From positions 294,121-358,120 of the forward strand of contig NZ_JALGRO010000004.1 in NCBI RefSeq assembly GCF_022815645.1: 64,000 nucleotides of DNA. The letters are read 5' to 3'. This DNA comes from Curtobacterium sp. VKM Ac-2922. GTDB lineage: Bacteria; Actinomycetota; Actinomycetes; Actinomycetales; Microbacteriaceae. Below the pieces are notes generated by a model. That model searched no databases, was not told the DNA's origin, and saw nothing but the letters and a program-made list of their open reading frames with translations. Positions 1-12,974 of this stretch are shown here, piece by piece; the first letter of the stretch is position 1; every line of letters starts with the position of its first letter. The position numbers and the translations under genes are program-made.

Positions 1-1
1 C

Positions 2-739
2 AGCTGGAAGCACATCGAGCACGCCAGCGAGGTCGTCGAGGTCGGTCAGGAAGTCACCGTCGAGATCCTCGAGGTGGACCTGGACCGCGAGCGCGTGTCG
101 CTCTCGCTCAAGGCCACCCAGGAAGACCCGTGGCAGGTCTTCGCCCGCACCCACGCGATCGGTCAGATCGCACCGGGCAAGGTCACGAAGCTCGTGCCGT
201 TCGGTGCCTTCGTCCGCGTCGCGGACGGCATCGAGGGCCTGGTCCACATCTCGGAGCTCTCGAACAAGCACGTCGAGCTCGCCGAGCAGGTCGTCTCCGT
301 CGGCGACGAGGTCTTCGTGAAGATCATCGACATCGACCTCGACCGTCGCCGCATCTCGCTCAGCCTCAAGCAGGCCAACGAGGGCGTCGACCCGGAGAGC
401 ACCGAGTTCGACCCGGCGCTCTACGGCATGCCGACCGAGTACGACGACAAGGGTGACTACAAGTACCCCGACGGCTTCGACCCGGAGACCAACGAGTGGC
501 TCGAGGGCTACGACACCCAGCGCGAGGCATGGGAAGGCCAGTACGCGGCCGCCCAGGCTCGTTGGGAGGCCCACAAGGCCCAGGTCGCCAAGTCCCTCAC
601 CGACGAGGCATCGGGGACGTTCGACCTCCCCGCGACCGCTTCGTCGTCGTCGACCACGAGCGAGCAGGCCGGTCAGGGCACCCTGGCCGACGACGCTTCG
701 CTCGCGGCGCTCCGCGAGAAGCTCAGCTCGACCAACTGA
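2..739 (+). CDS. rpsA: 30S ribosomal protein S1, 3' part (5' end outside window)
   Basis: The frame is open from base 2 and runs 245 codons to TGA, so this is the C-terminal half of a protein whose start lies upstream. A full S1-type OB-fold repeat spans about residues 46-117, with the conserved pattern GQ-APGKVTKLVPFGAF-V then GLVHIS-ELS, and ends in SLSLKQ; the end of the previous repeat (LDRERVSLSLKA) precedes it. The tail is acidic, then Ser/Thr/Ala-rich and disordered. S1 binds mRNA leaders on the 30S subunit. In Actinobacteria rpsA is normally followed by coaE, as here. The identity is secure; the number of S1 repeats cannot be told. Confidence 0.96.
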   Translation, partial: SWKHIEHASEVVEVGQEVTVEILEVDLDRERVSLSLKATQEDPWQVFARTHAIGQIAPGKVTKLVPFGAFVRVADGIEGLVHISELSNKHVELAEQVVSVGDEVFVKIIDIDLDRRRISLSLKQANEGVDPESTEFDPALYGMPTEYDDKGDYKYPDGFDPETNEWLEGYDTQREAWEGQYAAAQARWEAHKAQVAKSLTDEASGTFDLPATASSSSTTSEQAGQGTLADDASLAALREKLSSTN

Positions 740-755
740 TCGAGTCCTGCGCGAA

Positions 756-795
756 CCGGAAGCCCGGCACCCCTTCGTGGGTGCCGGGCTTCCGG
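756..795 (+). terminator. Hairpin terminator after rpsA
   Basis: A 17-bp perfect stem (756-772 pairs with 779-795) with a 6-nt loop lies 16 bases after the rpsA stop. There is no U-tract, which is usual for actinobacterial terminators. Confidence 0.75.
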
Positions 796-816
796 CATTC
801 CGGCAGACAACGCCCA

Positions 817-822
817 TAGGCT
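817..822 (+). promoter_or_regulatory. TAGGCT -10 box for leaderless coaE
   Basis: TAGGCT ends 7 nt before the GTG start of coaE. The expected transcription start falls on or next to the start codon, predicting a leaderless mRNA. No Shine-Dalgarno sequence is seen. Confidence 0.5.
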
Positions 823-829
823 CGGTGTC

Positions 830-1432
830 GTGCGCATCATCGGACTCACGGGCGGCATCGCCGCGGGCAAGTCGACCGTGTCCGCCCGCTGGGCGGAACT
901 CGGCGCGGTCGTCGTCGACGCCGACCGGCTCGCACGCGACGCCGTCGCTCCCGGTAGTCCCGGGCTGGCGCAGGTCGCGGAGCGCTTCGGTCCGGACGTG
1001 ATCGCTCCGGACGGCTCGCTCGACCGCCCCGCGCTCGGCGCAGTGGTGTTCGCGGACGCCGCAGCCCGCAAGGACCTCGAGGGGATCACCCACCCCGAGG
1101 TGTGGCGACTCGCGCAACAGGCCTTCGACGCGGCCCGGGCCGCCGATCCGGACGCCGTGGTCGTCTACGACGTGCCGCTGCTGGCAGAGGCCCGCGGGTC
1201 CCGGCCGCTCCGGTTCGACGCGGTCGTCGTGGTCGACGCGCCCGCGGCGGTCCGCACCGACCGACTCGTCGAGCACCGCGGGATGCCCCGGGCCGAAGCC
1301 GAGCGCCGGATCGCCGCGCAGGCGTCGGACCAGGAACGGCTCGCCCTGGCGGACCACGTGGTCGACGCCACCGGCACGATCGAGCAGACCATCGCCTCGG
1401 CCGACACCGTCTGGCAGCGCCTGGTCGGATGA
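830..1432 (+). CDS. coaE: Dephospho-CoA kinase
   Basis: CoaE phosphorylates the ribose 3'-hydroxyl of dephospho-CoA, the last step of coenzyme A synthesis, in the cytoplasm. The N terminus carries the P-loop GGIAAGKST at residues 8-16, followed by the DADRLARD motif near residue 31. The length, 200 aa, matches single-domain CoaE; the extra GrpB/UPF0157 domain of mycobacterial CoaE is absent. GTG is chosen as start because it begins directly before the conserved RIIGLTGG strand and sits 7 nt after a -10 box. It lies between rpsA and a secreted hydrolase whose ATG overlaps its stop (ATGA). Confidence 0.95.
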   Translation: MRIIGLTGGIAAGKSTVSARWAELGAVVVDADRLARDAVAPGSPGLAQVAERFGPDVIAPDGSLDRPALGAVVFADAAARKDLEGITHPEVWRLAQQAFDAARAADPDAVVVYDVPLLAEARGSRPLRFDAVVVVDAPAAVRTDRLVEHRGMPRAEAERRIAAQASDQERLALADHVVDATGTIEQTIASADTVWQRLVG

Positions 1433-2493
1433 AGCACCGCTTCCTGCTCCTGCTCGCCGCGATCGTGCTCGTCGCCATCGGCGGTGGCACGCTCGTCGCC
1501 GCCAACGTCATGGCCGAGCAACGGGTCGAGCAGCACGGCCGCGAACCCGCTGCTGCCCCCGCACACGGCGACCAGCACGGCCCGGCTGACGAGTTCCACC
1601 GGTTCCGGCTCGGCGCGATCGACGGCGAACGCCTCGAGCCGAACCGTGACGACTTCGCTGCACGGACCGCGAACGACGGCCCCCTGCTGCTGTTCCTGCC
1701 CGCCACCCGCGCCAAGCCCGCGCAGTACCAGCGCTTCCTGACGACGGCGCTCGGCGACGGCTACCACGTGCTCGGGCTCGACTACTGGAACCTCGGCAAG
1801 ACCCTGTCGGGCACCTGCGAAGCGGACGCCGAGTGCTACGGCCAGGTCCAGCGGAACCGCTTCGACGGCACGCGGCCGTCCGAGTTCAGCGACGTGTCGT
1901 CCGCGGGGTCGATCGTGTCCCGCTTCCGCGATGCCATCACCCACCTGGACGACGTCGACCCGAACGGCGGGTGGGGCCGTTTCGTCACGAGCGACCAGGA
2001 CATCGCATGGCAGGACGTCGTCGTCGCCGGGCACTCCCAGGGCGGCGGCGAGGCAGCGTTCATCGCCCACATCCGAGCGGTGCGTGGCGCGCTGATGTTC
2101 TCGTCGCCCGTCGAGTCCCTCGGACCGGTCCACGCCGCCTGGATGGACAGTCCCGGGCGCACACCACCGTCGCGGATGTACGCGATCGACGACGTCCGCG
2201 ACGTGTTCGGCCCGCGGATCCGCGGGTCGTGGACAGTGCTCGGCCTGGACGGTCCCGCGACCGACGGCGGCCCGGACGGACCGTGGCGCACGGACACTGC
2301 GGCGCCCCCGGCGGGCTGGGACCCGCACGCGATCCTGACGGACATCCAGGTCGGGACGCCGGACCAGTCGCACTCGCGCACCATCAAGGACACGACACCG
2401 CTCGACGCCGAGGGCCAGCCCCGCATGCTCGGCCTCTGGCAGTGGCTGCTGCACCGGTTCGCGCCGGTGCGCGCATCCTCCGGCGCGTCATAG
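1429..2493 (+). CDS. Secreted or membrane-anchored alpha/beta hydrolase
   Basis: The 354-aa product starts with KHR and a hydrophobic stretch to about residue 28, a signal peptide or N-terminal anchor. A nucleophile elbow GHSQGG places the catalytic serine near residue 203. An acid and a histidine are plausible in the C-terminal third (an SHSRT motif near residue 313), but I cannot assign them. It resembles uncharacterised actinobacterial and proteobacterial hydrolases of the BPSS1187 or PHB-depolymerase-like type; the substrate is unknown. The ATG overlaps the coaE stop, so translation is probably coupled. Two cysteines close together near residue 125 could form a disulfide outside the membrane. 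Confidence 0.75.
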   Translation: MKHRFLLLLAAIVLVAIGGGTLVAANVMAEQRVEQHGREPAAAPAHGDQHGPADEFHRFRLGAIDGERLEPNRDDFAARTANDGPLLLFLPATRAKPAQYQRFLTTALGDGYHVLGLDYWNLGKTLSGTCEADAECYGQVQRNRFDGTRPSEFSDVSSAGSIVSRFRDAITHLDDVDPNGGWGRFVTSDQDIAWQDVVVAGHSQGGGEAAFIAHIRAVRGALMFSSPVESLGPVHAAWMDSPGRTPPSRMYAIDDVRDVFGPRIRGSWTVLGLDGPATDGGPDGPWRTDTAAPPAGWDPHAILTDIQVGTPDQSHSRTIKDTTPLDAEGQPRMLGLWQWLLHRFAPVRASSGAS

Positions 2494-2503
2494 CAAGCCG
2501 TCC

Positions 2504-2509
2504 TAGTCT
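2504..2509 (+). promoter_or_regulatory. TAGTCT -10 box before acyl ligase gene
   Basis: TAGTCT lies 6 nt before ATG at 2516. This supports the ATG rather than the GTG directly before it as the start, and suggests a leaderless transcript separate from the upstream operon. Confidence 0.45.
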
Positions 2510-2515
2510 GAGGTG

Positions 2516-4024
2516 ATGCAGCACGACGGCGGAACACCACCCGAGCGCCTCCGGGCGCTGATCCGGCACCGCGCCCAGGTCGACGCCGACCGCGTGTACC
2601 TGGAAGACGCCCGCTCCGACCGGGTCCTGACCTACGGTGCGCTCGGTGCCGCGGTGGACGCCTGGTCGTCCACGTTCGACGTGATCGGCATCGCCGACTC
2701 GGGTGCCGTGCTGGTCGACGTCGGGGACCCGCTGGCCTTCGCCGTGGTCCACCTCGCTGCGCTCGCCTCGGGCCGCCGGGCGGTCCCGGTGGACACCGGG
2801 CAGCCGACCACCGAGCCGGCGCGGCTCGCCGACCTGCTCGGCGGGGCGTCGATCGTGGTGTCGGACCGTGACCAGGACGCGACCGTCCCCGGGGCGCCGG
2901 CGGCGCGCGTCGACCCGGCCACGGGCCTCCCGTCCGACGTCCGCGACGGCGACCTGCCCGCCGATGCTCCGGACGCACCCGGCGAGGGATCGGTGGTGCT
3001 GTTCACGTCCGGATCGACGGGCACGCCGAAGGGCGTCGAGCTGCCGGAGAGCCAGCTGCTCTTCGTGGCCAGGGCCGTGGTGGACCACAACCGCCTGACC
3101 GGCGAGGACCGCGGCTTCAACTCGTTGCCGCTCTTCCACGTGAACGCCGAAGTGGTCGGACTGCTGGCGACGCTGGTGGCCGGCGCGACCCTGGTGCTCG
3201 ACCGCCGGTTCCGGCGGACCGGGTTCTGGGAGCTCCTGGCCGAACGGCGCGTCACGTGGCTGAACGCGGTGCCCGCGATCCTCGCCGTGCTCGCGAAGAC
3301 CGGCCCCCTCGACTTCCCCGATGGCCTGCGCTTCGTACGCAGTGCCTCGGCGCCCCTGCCGGACCCCGTCCGCGCCGCACTCGGTGACGTCCCGCTCGTG
3401 GTCAGTTGGGGCATGACCGAGGGCGCGAGCCAGATCACCGCGACCCCGCTCGACGCGCCCGCCCGACCCGGCACGGTCGGTGTGCCGGTCGGCAGCCAGG
3501 TGCAGGTCCGCGACGAGGACGGTGCCGTGCTGCCCGCAGGCCAGGTCGGGGCGCTCTGGATCCGCGGCCCCGGGATCGTGCACGGCTACCTGTTCGGCCG
3601 AGCAGCCGAGCGCTTCGACGCCGACGGCTGGCTGTCCACGGGCGACGTGGGCTCCGTCTCTGCGGACGGCTGGGTGTCCCTGGCCGGACGGTCCGACGAC
3701 GTCATCAACCGCGGCGGCGAGAAGGTGTACCCGTCCGAGGTCGAGGACGTGCTGCTCGGTGACCCCCGGGTGCTCGAGGCCGTCGTGGTCGGACGCCCGG
3801 ACGACGTGCTGGGCAGCGTGCCGATCGCGTACGTCATCCCGCACCCGGACCCGGACGAGCCGCTCGACCACGACGGGCTGGTCGCCGACCTGACCGCGCG
3901 CGCCGAGCGGTCCCTCACACGGTTCCGCCGGCCGGTCGAGATCGTCGTCGTGCCGGACCTGCCGCGCGCCCCCACCGGCAAGATCCAGCGTGCCCGCGTG
4001 CGGGGGATGGCGGCGACGTCGTGA
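2516..4024 (+). CDS. AMP-dependent acyl-CoA synthetase/ligase family protein
   Basis: This is a class I adenylate-forming enzyme of about 502 aa. The phosphate-binding loop FTSGSTGTPKGVE is near residue 163. The hinge region GRSDDVINRGGEKVYPSEVE is near residue 397, and the C-terminal catalytic lysine sits in PTGKIQR near residue 492. Such enzymes activate a carboxylate as acyl-AMP, usually then transferring it to CoA. The order resembles medium or short aryl/acyl-CoA ligases; the substrate cannot be read from the sequence. The next gene, an integral membrane acyltransferase, overlaps its stop by GTGA, so the ligase may supply an acyl donor for that enzyme (inference). The start may instead be GTG at 2513. 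Confidence 0.85.
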   Translation: MQHDGGTPPERLRALIRHRAQVDADRVYLEDARSDRVLTYGALGAAVDAWSSTFDVIGIADSGAVLVDVGDPLAFAVVHLAALASGRRAVPVDTGQPTTEPARLADLLGGASIVVSDRDQDATVPGAPAARVDPATGLPSDVRDGDLPADAPDAPGEGSVVLFTSGSTGTPKGVELPESQLLFVARAVVDHNRLTGEDRGFNSLPLFHVNAEVVGLLATLVAGATLVLDRRFRRTGFWELLAERRVTWLNAVPAILAVLAKTGPLDFPDGLRFVRSASAPLPDPVRAALGDVPLVVSWGMTEGASQITATPLDAPARPGTVGVPVGSQVQVRDEDGAVLPAGQVGALWIRGPGIVHGYLFGRAAERFDADGWLSTGDVGSVSADGWVSLAGRSDDVINRGGEKVYPSEVEDVLLGDPRVLEAVVVGRPDDVLGSVPIAYVIPHPDPDEPLDHDGLVADLTARAERSLTRFRRPVEIVVVPDLPRAPTGKIQRARVRGMAATS

Positions 4025-5220
4025 CCCAGGCCGAGACCCAGGCGCGTGCTGCCGCCGGGGACCAGCCCGCCCCCACGGGCGTGCAGACGCCGACCCGCAC
4101 CGCCGCCGGCCGACCTCGACACCTGTACGAGGTCGACGTCCTGCGGATCCTGACCTTCGCGTGCGTGCTCGGCGTGCACACCACCAGCCACACGATGGCA
4201 TCCGACGACGTCGGGCTGGCCGGGCTGCTCGCGCTGCTGCACTTCACGCGGCTGGTGTTCTTCACCCTGACCGCGTTCGTCCTGGTCTACAGCTACGCCA
4301 TCCGGCCGAAGCCGATGTCGGTGTTCTGGCCGAAGCGGTTCCTGCTGGTCGGGGTGCCGTACCTGGCCTGGTCGTTCGTGTACGTGGCCTCGGCCTGGCT
4401 GCTCGACCCGGGGCAGCGCGGTGACGTGCCCGCACTGGTGACGACGTTCGCCACCGGGGTCGTCACCGGGACCGCGAAGTACCACCTGTACTTCCTGCTC
4501 GTGACGATGCAGGTCTACCTGCTGCTGCCCGCGATCATGTGGCTCGTCCGGAAGTCGCGCGGGCACCACGTCACGGTGCTCGTGGTCGCGCTCGTGGTCC
4601 AGCTCGTGGTCTTTGCCGGGTACAAGTACTTCCCGGCGAGCGACGCGTGGCTGAACGGGTACCAGAAGCAGTTCTTCTTCTCGTACGTGTTCTTCATCGT
4701 GTCCGGTGCGATCGCCGCCGACCACGCCGACCGGTTCCTCGGCTTCGTCCGGACCCACCGGCGCGGCATCATGTGGGCGTTCCTGGGCGGCGCGGTCCTG
4801 ACGATCGGTGTGTTCGTCCTGCAGATGGCGACCGGCGACTCGCCGTACGCCGCCGGCACGCCGCTGCAGCCGGTCGAGGCCGTGTGGAGCACCGTCGTCT
4901 TCGTCGCGTTCCTGGCCATCGGTGCGGCCTGGGCGGACCGCCGCGTCGCCGGCAGTCGGCTCGCCAAGGTGGTCGACTACGCGTCCGACCGGTCGTTCGG
5001 CATCTTCCTCAGCCACCCGCTCGTGATCTGGCTGCTGCTCTACGGCTCCAGCCCGCTCGAGGCGCTCGTGCCGAAGCCCTGGCTCACCCTCGTGACGTAC
5101 CTGCTCGTGGTCGTGCTGTCGGTGGCGCTGACCGAGGTGTTCCGCTGGACGCCGCTCAGCGTGCCGCTGACCGGCCGCCCGTCGCTGTCGTCCCGCGCGG
5201 CACGCGCGGCGCGCGCCTGA
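4021..5220 (+). CDS. Acyltransferase 3 family integral membrane protein
   Basis: The 399-aa product has a short cytoplasmic N terminus and about ten hydrophobic segments. The first contains the family signature pattern LYEVDVLRI with a later GVHTTSH, where the histidine is the likely catalytic residue of the acyltransferase-3/OafA family. It probably transfers an acyl group to an envelope or exported glycan at the membrane. GTG overlaps the stop of the acyl ligase gene (GTGA), so the two are co-translated. The acceptor is unknown. The end is very Arg/Ala-rich and cytoplasmic. It is followed by a strong palindromic terminator shared with the convergent transporter gene. Confidence 0.85.
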   Translation: MTQAETQARAAAGDQPAPTGVQTPTRTAAGRPRHLYEVDVLRILTFACVLGVHTTSHTMASDDVGLAGLLALLHFTRLVFFTLTAFVLVYSYAIRPKPMSVFWPKRFLLVGVPYLAWSFVYVASAWLLDPGQRGDVPALVTTFATGVVTGTAKYHLYFLLVTMQVYLLLPAIMWLVRKSRGHHVTVLVVALVVQLVVFAGYKYFPASDAWLNGYQKQFFFSYVFFIVSGAIAADHADRFLGFVRTHRRGIMWAFLGGAVLTIGVFVLQMATGDSPYAAGTPLQPVEAVWSTVVFVAFLAIGAAWADRRVAGSRLAKVVDYASDRSFGIFLSHPLVIWLLLYGSSPLEALVPKPWLTLVTYLLVVVLSVALTEVFRWTPLSVPLTGRPSLSSRAARAARA

Positions 5221-5235
5221 GTCCCTGACCCCGAG

Positions 5236-5281
5236 ACGGACGGGAGGCCCGTGGCGACACCGCCACGGGCCTCCCGTCCGT
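5236..5281. terminator. Perfect 21-bp stem hairpin, GGGAGGC family
   Basis: The 21-nt arms 5236-5256 and 5261-5281 are exact reverse complements around a 4-nt loop. It lies between two convergent genes and should terminate both. It belongs to a recurrent intergenic family with GGGAGGC in the left arm. Confidence 0.8.
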
Positions 5282-5294
5282 CCCCAGGTCCGGA

Positions 5295-6620
5295 TCAGAT
5301 CCGGGGCCGCTCCGCCTTCGGCGTCCCGATCTCCAGCACCCCGTTCGGCGAGGTGAGCCGCAGCGGCTTCATGAACCAGGCGACGACCGCCGCGGCGAAC
5401 AGCAGGGCGCAGGACAGGGCGAAGGGGAGCTGCCACCCGCTGGCGTCGATCAGGAAGCCGAAGACGATCGGCGACAGGACACCGGCGATGCCGAAGCCGG
5501 TGTTCATGAACCCCGAGGCCGTCCCCGACCACTGCGGGGCCACGTCCATCGGGATCGCCCAGAGGTTCGCGTTGCAGAGCTCGAGGAAGAAGAACGAGAG
5601 CGCCAGCGAGATCGTGGCGACGAGCAGCCCCTGCCCGATGACGAGCGGGATGAGGCAGAGCAGCGAGCCGCCCAGCCCGATCACCAGGATCGTCCGGCGC
5701 GCGTTCCGCGTGTTCCCGCCGCGGTGGATGATCCGGTCGCTGAGCATGCCGCCGACGGTGTCGCCGACGACGCCAGCCAACAGGATGAGCGTCGTGAACA
5801 GGGCGAAGTCGCCGATCTCCAGGCCGTAGGTCGAGCTGAGGAACGTCGGCAGCCAGGTCAGGAACACCCAGAGCGTCCAGCCGTAGCCGAAGTCCACGAA
5901 GGTGACCGGCAGGATCTGCTTCGCCATCTGGCGCCACGGCACGGGCGGCCGCGTCGCACGGGTCTCGACGGGCGGCAGCTCGGACAGTTCGACCTGCGTG
6001 ATGCCCTTCGCCGACTCGGGCTTGTCGCGGAACCAGACGAACCAGACGACGGCCCACGCGAACGACAGCACCGCGGTCGCGAAGAACGCCAGCCGCCAGC
6101 CGCTCACCGCGATGAAGTACGCCACCACCAGCGGCGCCAGGGCGTTCCCCAGACGGGCAGCCGAGTGCACGACACCCTGCGCGAAGCCGTTGCGGTCACG
6201 GGGGATCCACCGGCTCATCGCCTGGGTGGCGGTCGGGAAGGCCGCCGCCTCGCTCAGTCCGAGCAGCGCCCGTGCGGCGAACAGCGTCCAGAAGCCCACC
6301 GCGAAGCCGGTCCAGAGCGTCGCGACGCCCCAGATCACCGTGATGACGAAGAGCGCCTTGCGCGGGCCGAACTTCTCGCTGATCGTGCCGCCGAAGACCT
6401 GCAGCAGGGCGTACGGCAACGAGAACGCCGCGACGATGACGCCCGCGGTGGCCTCGTTGAAGCCGAACTCCTCGGTGATGTGGGGGAGCGCGGTGGAGAT
6501 GTTGGTGCGGTCGATGTACGAGATCGCGTACATGAAGCAGAGCAGGATGAGCACGCGCCCGCGGATGCGTCCGCGGAACGGGGTGCCCTTCGTCGGTGCC
6601 GCCGGGGTCGCGGTCGTCAT
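5295..6620 (-). CDS. MFS transporter, anion:cation symporter-like
   Basis: The 441-aa product has about twelve hydrophobic segments in two halves joined by a charged loop near residue 210. The N-terminal half contains YIDRTNIS and, after the second helix, GTISEKFGPRKAL, typical of the ACS family (tartrate, phthalate, hexuronate and related carboxylate carriers). It sits in the cytoplasmic membrane and probably imports an organic anion with protons. ATG is preceded by GAAGAGG about 4 nt upstream. The gene is alone on the minus strand and divergent from uvrB, so its function is not informed by neighbours. A dedicated regulator is not adjacent. Confidence 0.85.
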   Translation of the reverse strand: MTTATPAAPTKGTPFRGRIRGRVLILLCFMYAISYIDRTNISTALPHITEEFGFNEATAGVIVAAFSLPYALLQVFGGTISEKFGPRKALFVITVIWGVATLWTGFAVGFWTLFAARALLGLSEAAAFPTATQAMSRWIPRDRNGFAQGVVHSAARLGNALAPLVVAYFIAVSGWRLAFFATAVLSFAWAVVWFVWFRDKPESAKGITQVELSELPPVETRATRPPVPWRQMAKQILPVTFVDFGYGWTLWVFLTWLPTFLSSTYGLEIGDFALFTTLILLAGVVGDTVGGMLSDRIIHRGGNTRNARRTILVIGLGGSLLCLIPLVIGQGLLVATISLALSFFFLELCNANLWAIPMDVAPQWSGTASGFMNTGFGIAGVLSPIVFGFLIDASGWQLPFALSCALLFAAAVVAWFMKPLRLTSPNGVLEIGTPKAERPRI

Positions 6621-6792
6621 GGGGCCTCTTCGGGGGAGTGAGGGTCGATCGGGGTGCTGCTGAACGAACGAGACGTTAGGGACCGTTCTTATCAGCGTCC
6701 TTGGAGCCTGCTCTCCCGCGGACGATACGCCCGCTGCCGCGCGAGGGGTACGCCGTCGGCGAGCAGACGGCCGAGGTGTCGGTGGGCGCGCC

Positions 6793-6798
6793 TAGCAT
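6793..6798 (+). promoter_or_regulatory. TAGCAT -10 box for leaderless uvrB
   Basis: TAGCAT ends 7 nt before the uvrB ATG and no ribosome binding site is seen, so transcription probably starts at or near the start codon. Confidence 0.5.
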
Positions 6799-6805
6799 TG
6801 GCGGC

Positions 6806-8885
<2,080 letters not shown>

Positions 8886-8896
<11 letters not shown>

Positions 8897-9821
8897 CACC
8901 ACCGCCGCCGCCGGGGGTGGACGGGCGCAGACCGTCGTCGTCACGGGTGCCAGTGCCGGTCTCGGGTACCACGCGGCCGAGCAGCTCGCGGCCGCCGGGC
9001 ACCGGGTGGTCCTCGCGACCCGCAACCCCGAGCGGGCCGACGCCGCCGAGCGCAGCATCCGGCAGCACGTGCCGGACGCCACGCTCGAACACCTGCACGT
9101 CGACCTCGCCGACCTCGACAGCGTCCGCGCCGCCGCGGCCGACCTGCAGGACCGTGGCCCGGTCGACGTCCTGCTCAACAACGCCGGGGTCGTCGGGTCA
9201 CGCACCGAGCGCTTCACTGCGCAGGGCGTCGAGCTGCAGGTCGGCACGAACCACGTCGGGCACTTCGCCTTCACGGGGTTGCTGCTGCCGATGCTCGAAC
9301 GCTCCGGTGGTCGTGTCGTGCACCTCGGGTCGATCGCGCACCGCTGGGCATCACTCGACCGCCGCGACCCGTTGCGCGTCGGGCACTACTCGGGGTACCG
9401 GCAGTACGGCCGCAGCAAGCTCGCGGTGATGCTGTTCGGGTTCGAGCTCGCCGAGCGGCTGGCCGACGCGGGCTCCGCGGTGTCGAGCGTCGTCGCACAC
9501 CCGGGCCTGGCGTTCGACGCCCTCGGTGCGCAACGGCCGCTCGTCACCCCGGCCCGGGACGAACCGGCGTGGATGCGCCCGGGCGAACGGGCCGTCGCGC
9601 AGGGCAAGGACGCCGGCGCACTGCCGCTCGTCCACGCCGCGGTCGGTGCCGACGTGCGATCGGGGGAGTACTGGGGGCCCGGCGGGCCGCTGCAGCTCCG
9701 CGGGTCGGCGGCGATCGTCCGCGCCGAGCCCCGGGCGCACGACCGCACGGTGGCGGCGCGTCTCTGGCTCGCCAGTGAGCAGGCCTCGGGCGTGGCGTTC
9801 GCTCTCGACGCATTCGCCTGA
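8886..9821 (+). CDS. Short-chain dehydrogenase/reductase
   Basis: The 311-aa product has a Rossmann fold with the cofactor loop [10 protein letters not shown] near residue 20 and NNAG near residue 97. The active-site pair is Y-x3-K, in QYGRSK near residue 178. Length and motifs match the extended SDR branch related to retinol dehydrogenases and protochlorophyllide reductase-like proteins, which usually reduce a carbonyl with NADP(H). The substrate is unknown. It starts inside the end of uvrB (11-bp overlap) and precedes uvrA, so it is transcribed among repair genes. I see no reason to assign it a repair role. Confidence 0.85.
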
Positions 9822-9855
9822 GCCCGGACCGGAACCGAATGTCGGCGTCGGTTCG

Positions 9856-9861
9856 TAGACT
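9856..9861 (+). promoter_or_regulatory. TAGACT -10 box before uvrA
   Basis: TAGACT lies 5 nt before GTG at 9867 and 8 nt before ATG at 9870. A leaderless uvrA transcript is likely. No LexA box of the GAAC-N4-GTTC type is seen beside it. Confidence 0.45.
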
Positions 9862-9869
9862 CGTCGGTG

Positions 9870-12974
<3,105 letters not shown>

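Noticed and set aside
3586..6057. Long minus-strand frame opposite the acyl ligase and acyltransferase
   Set aside because: Antisense of two clear genes; no motif, and it crosses the perfect terminator and the transporter gene's own frame.
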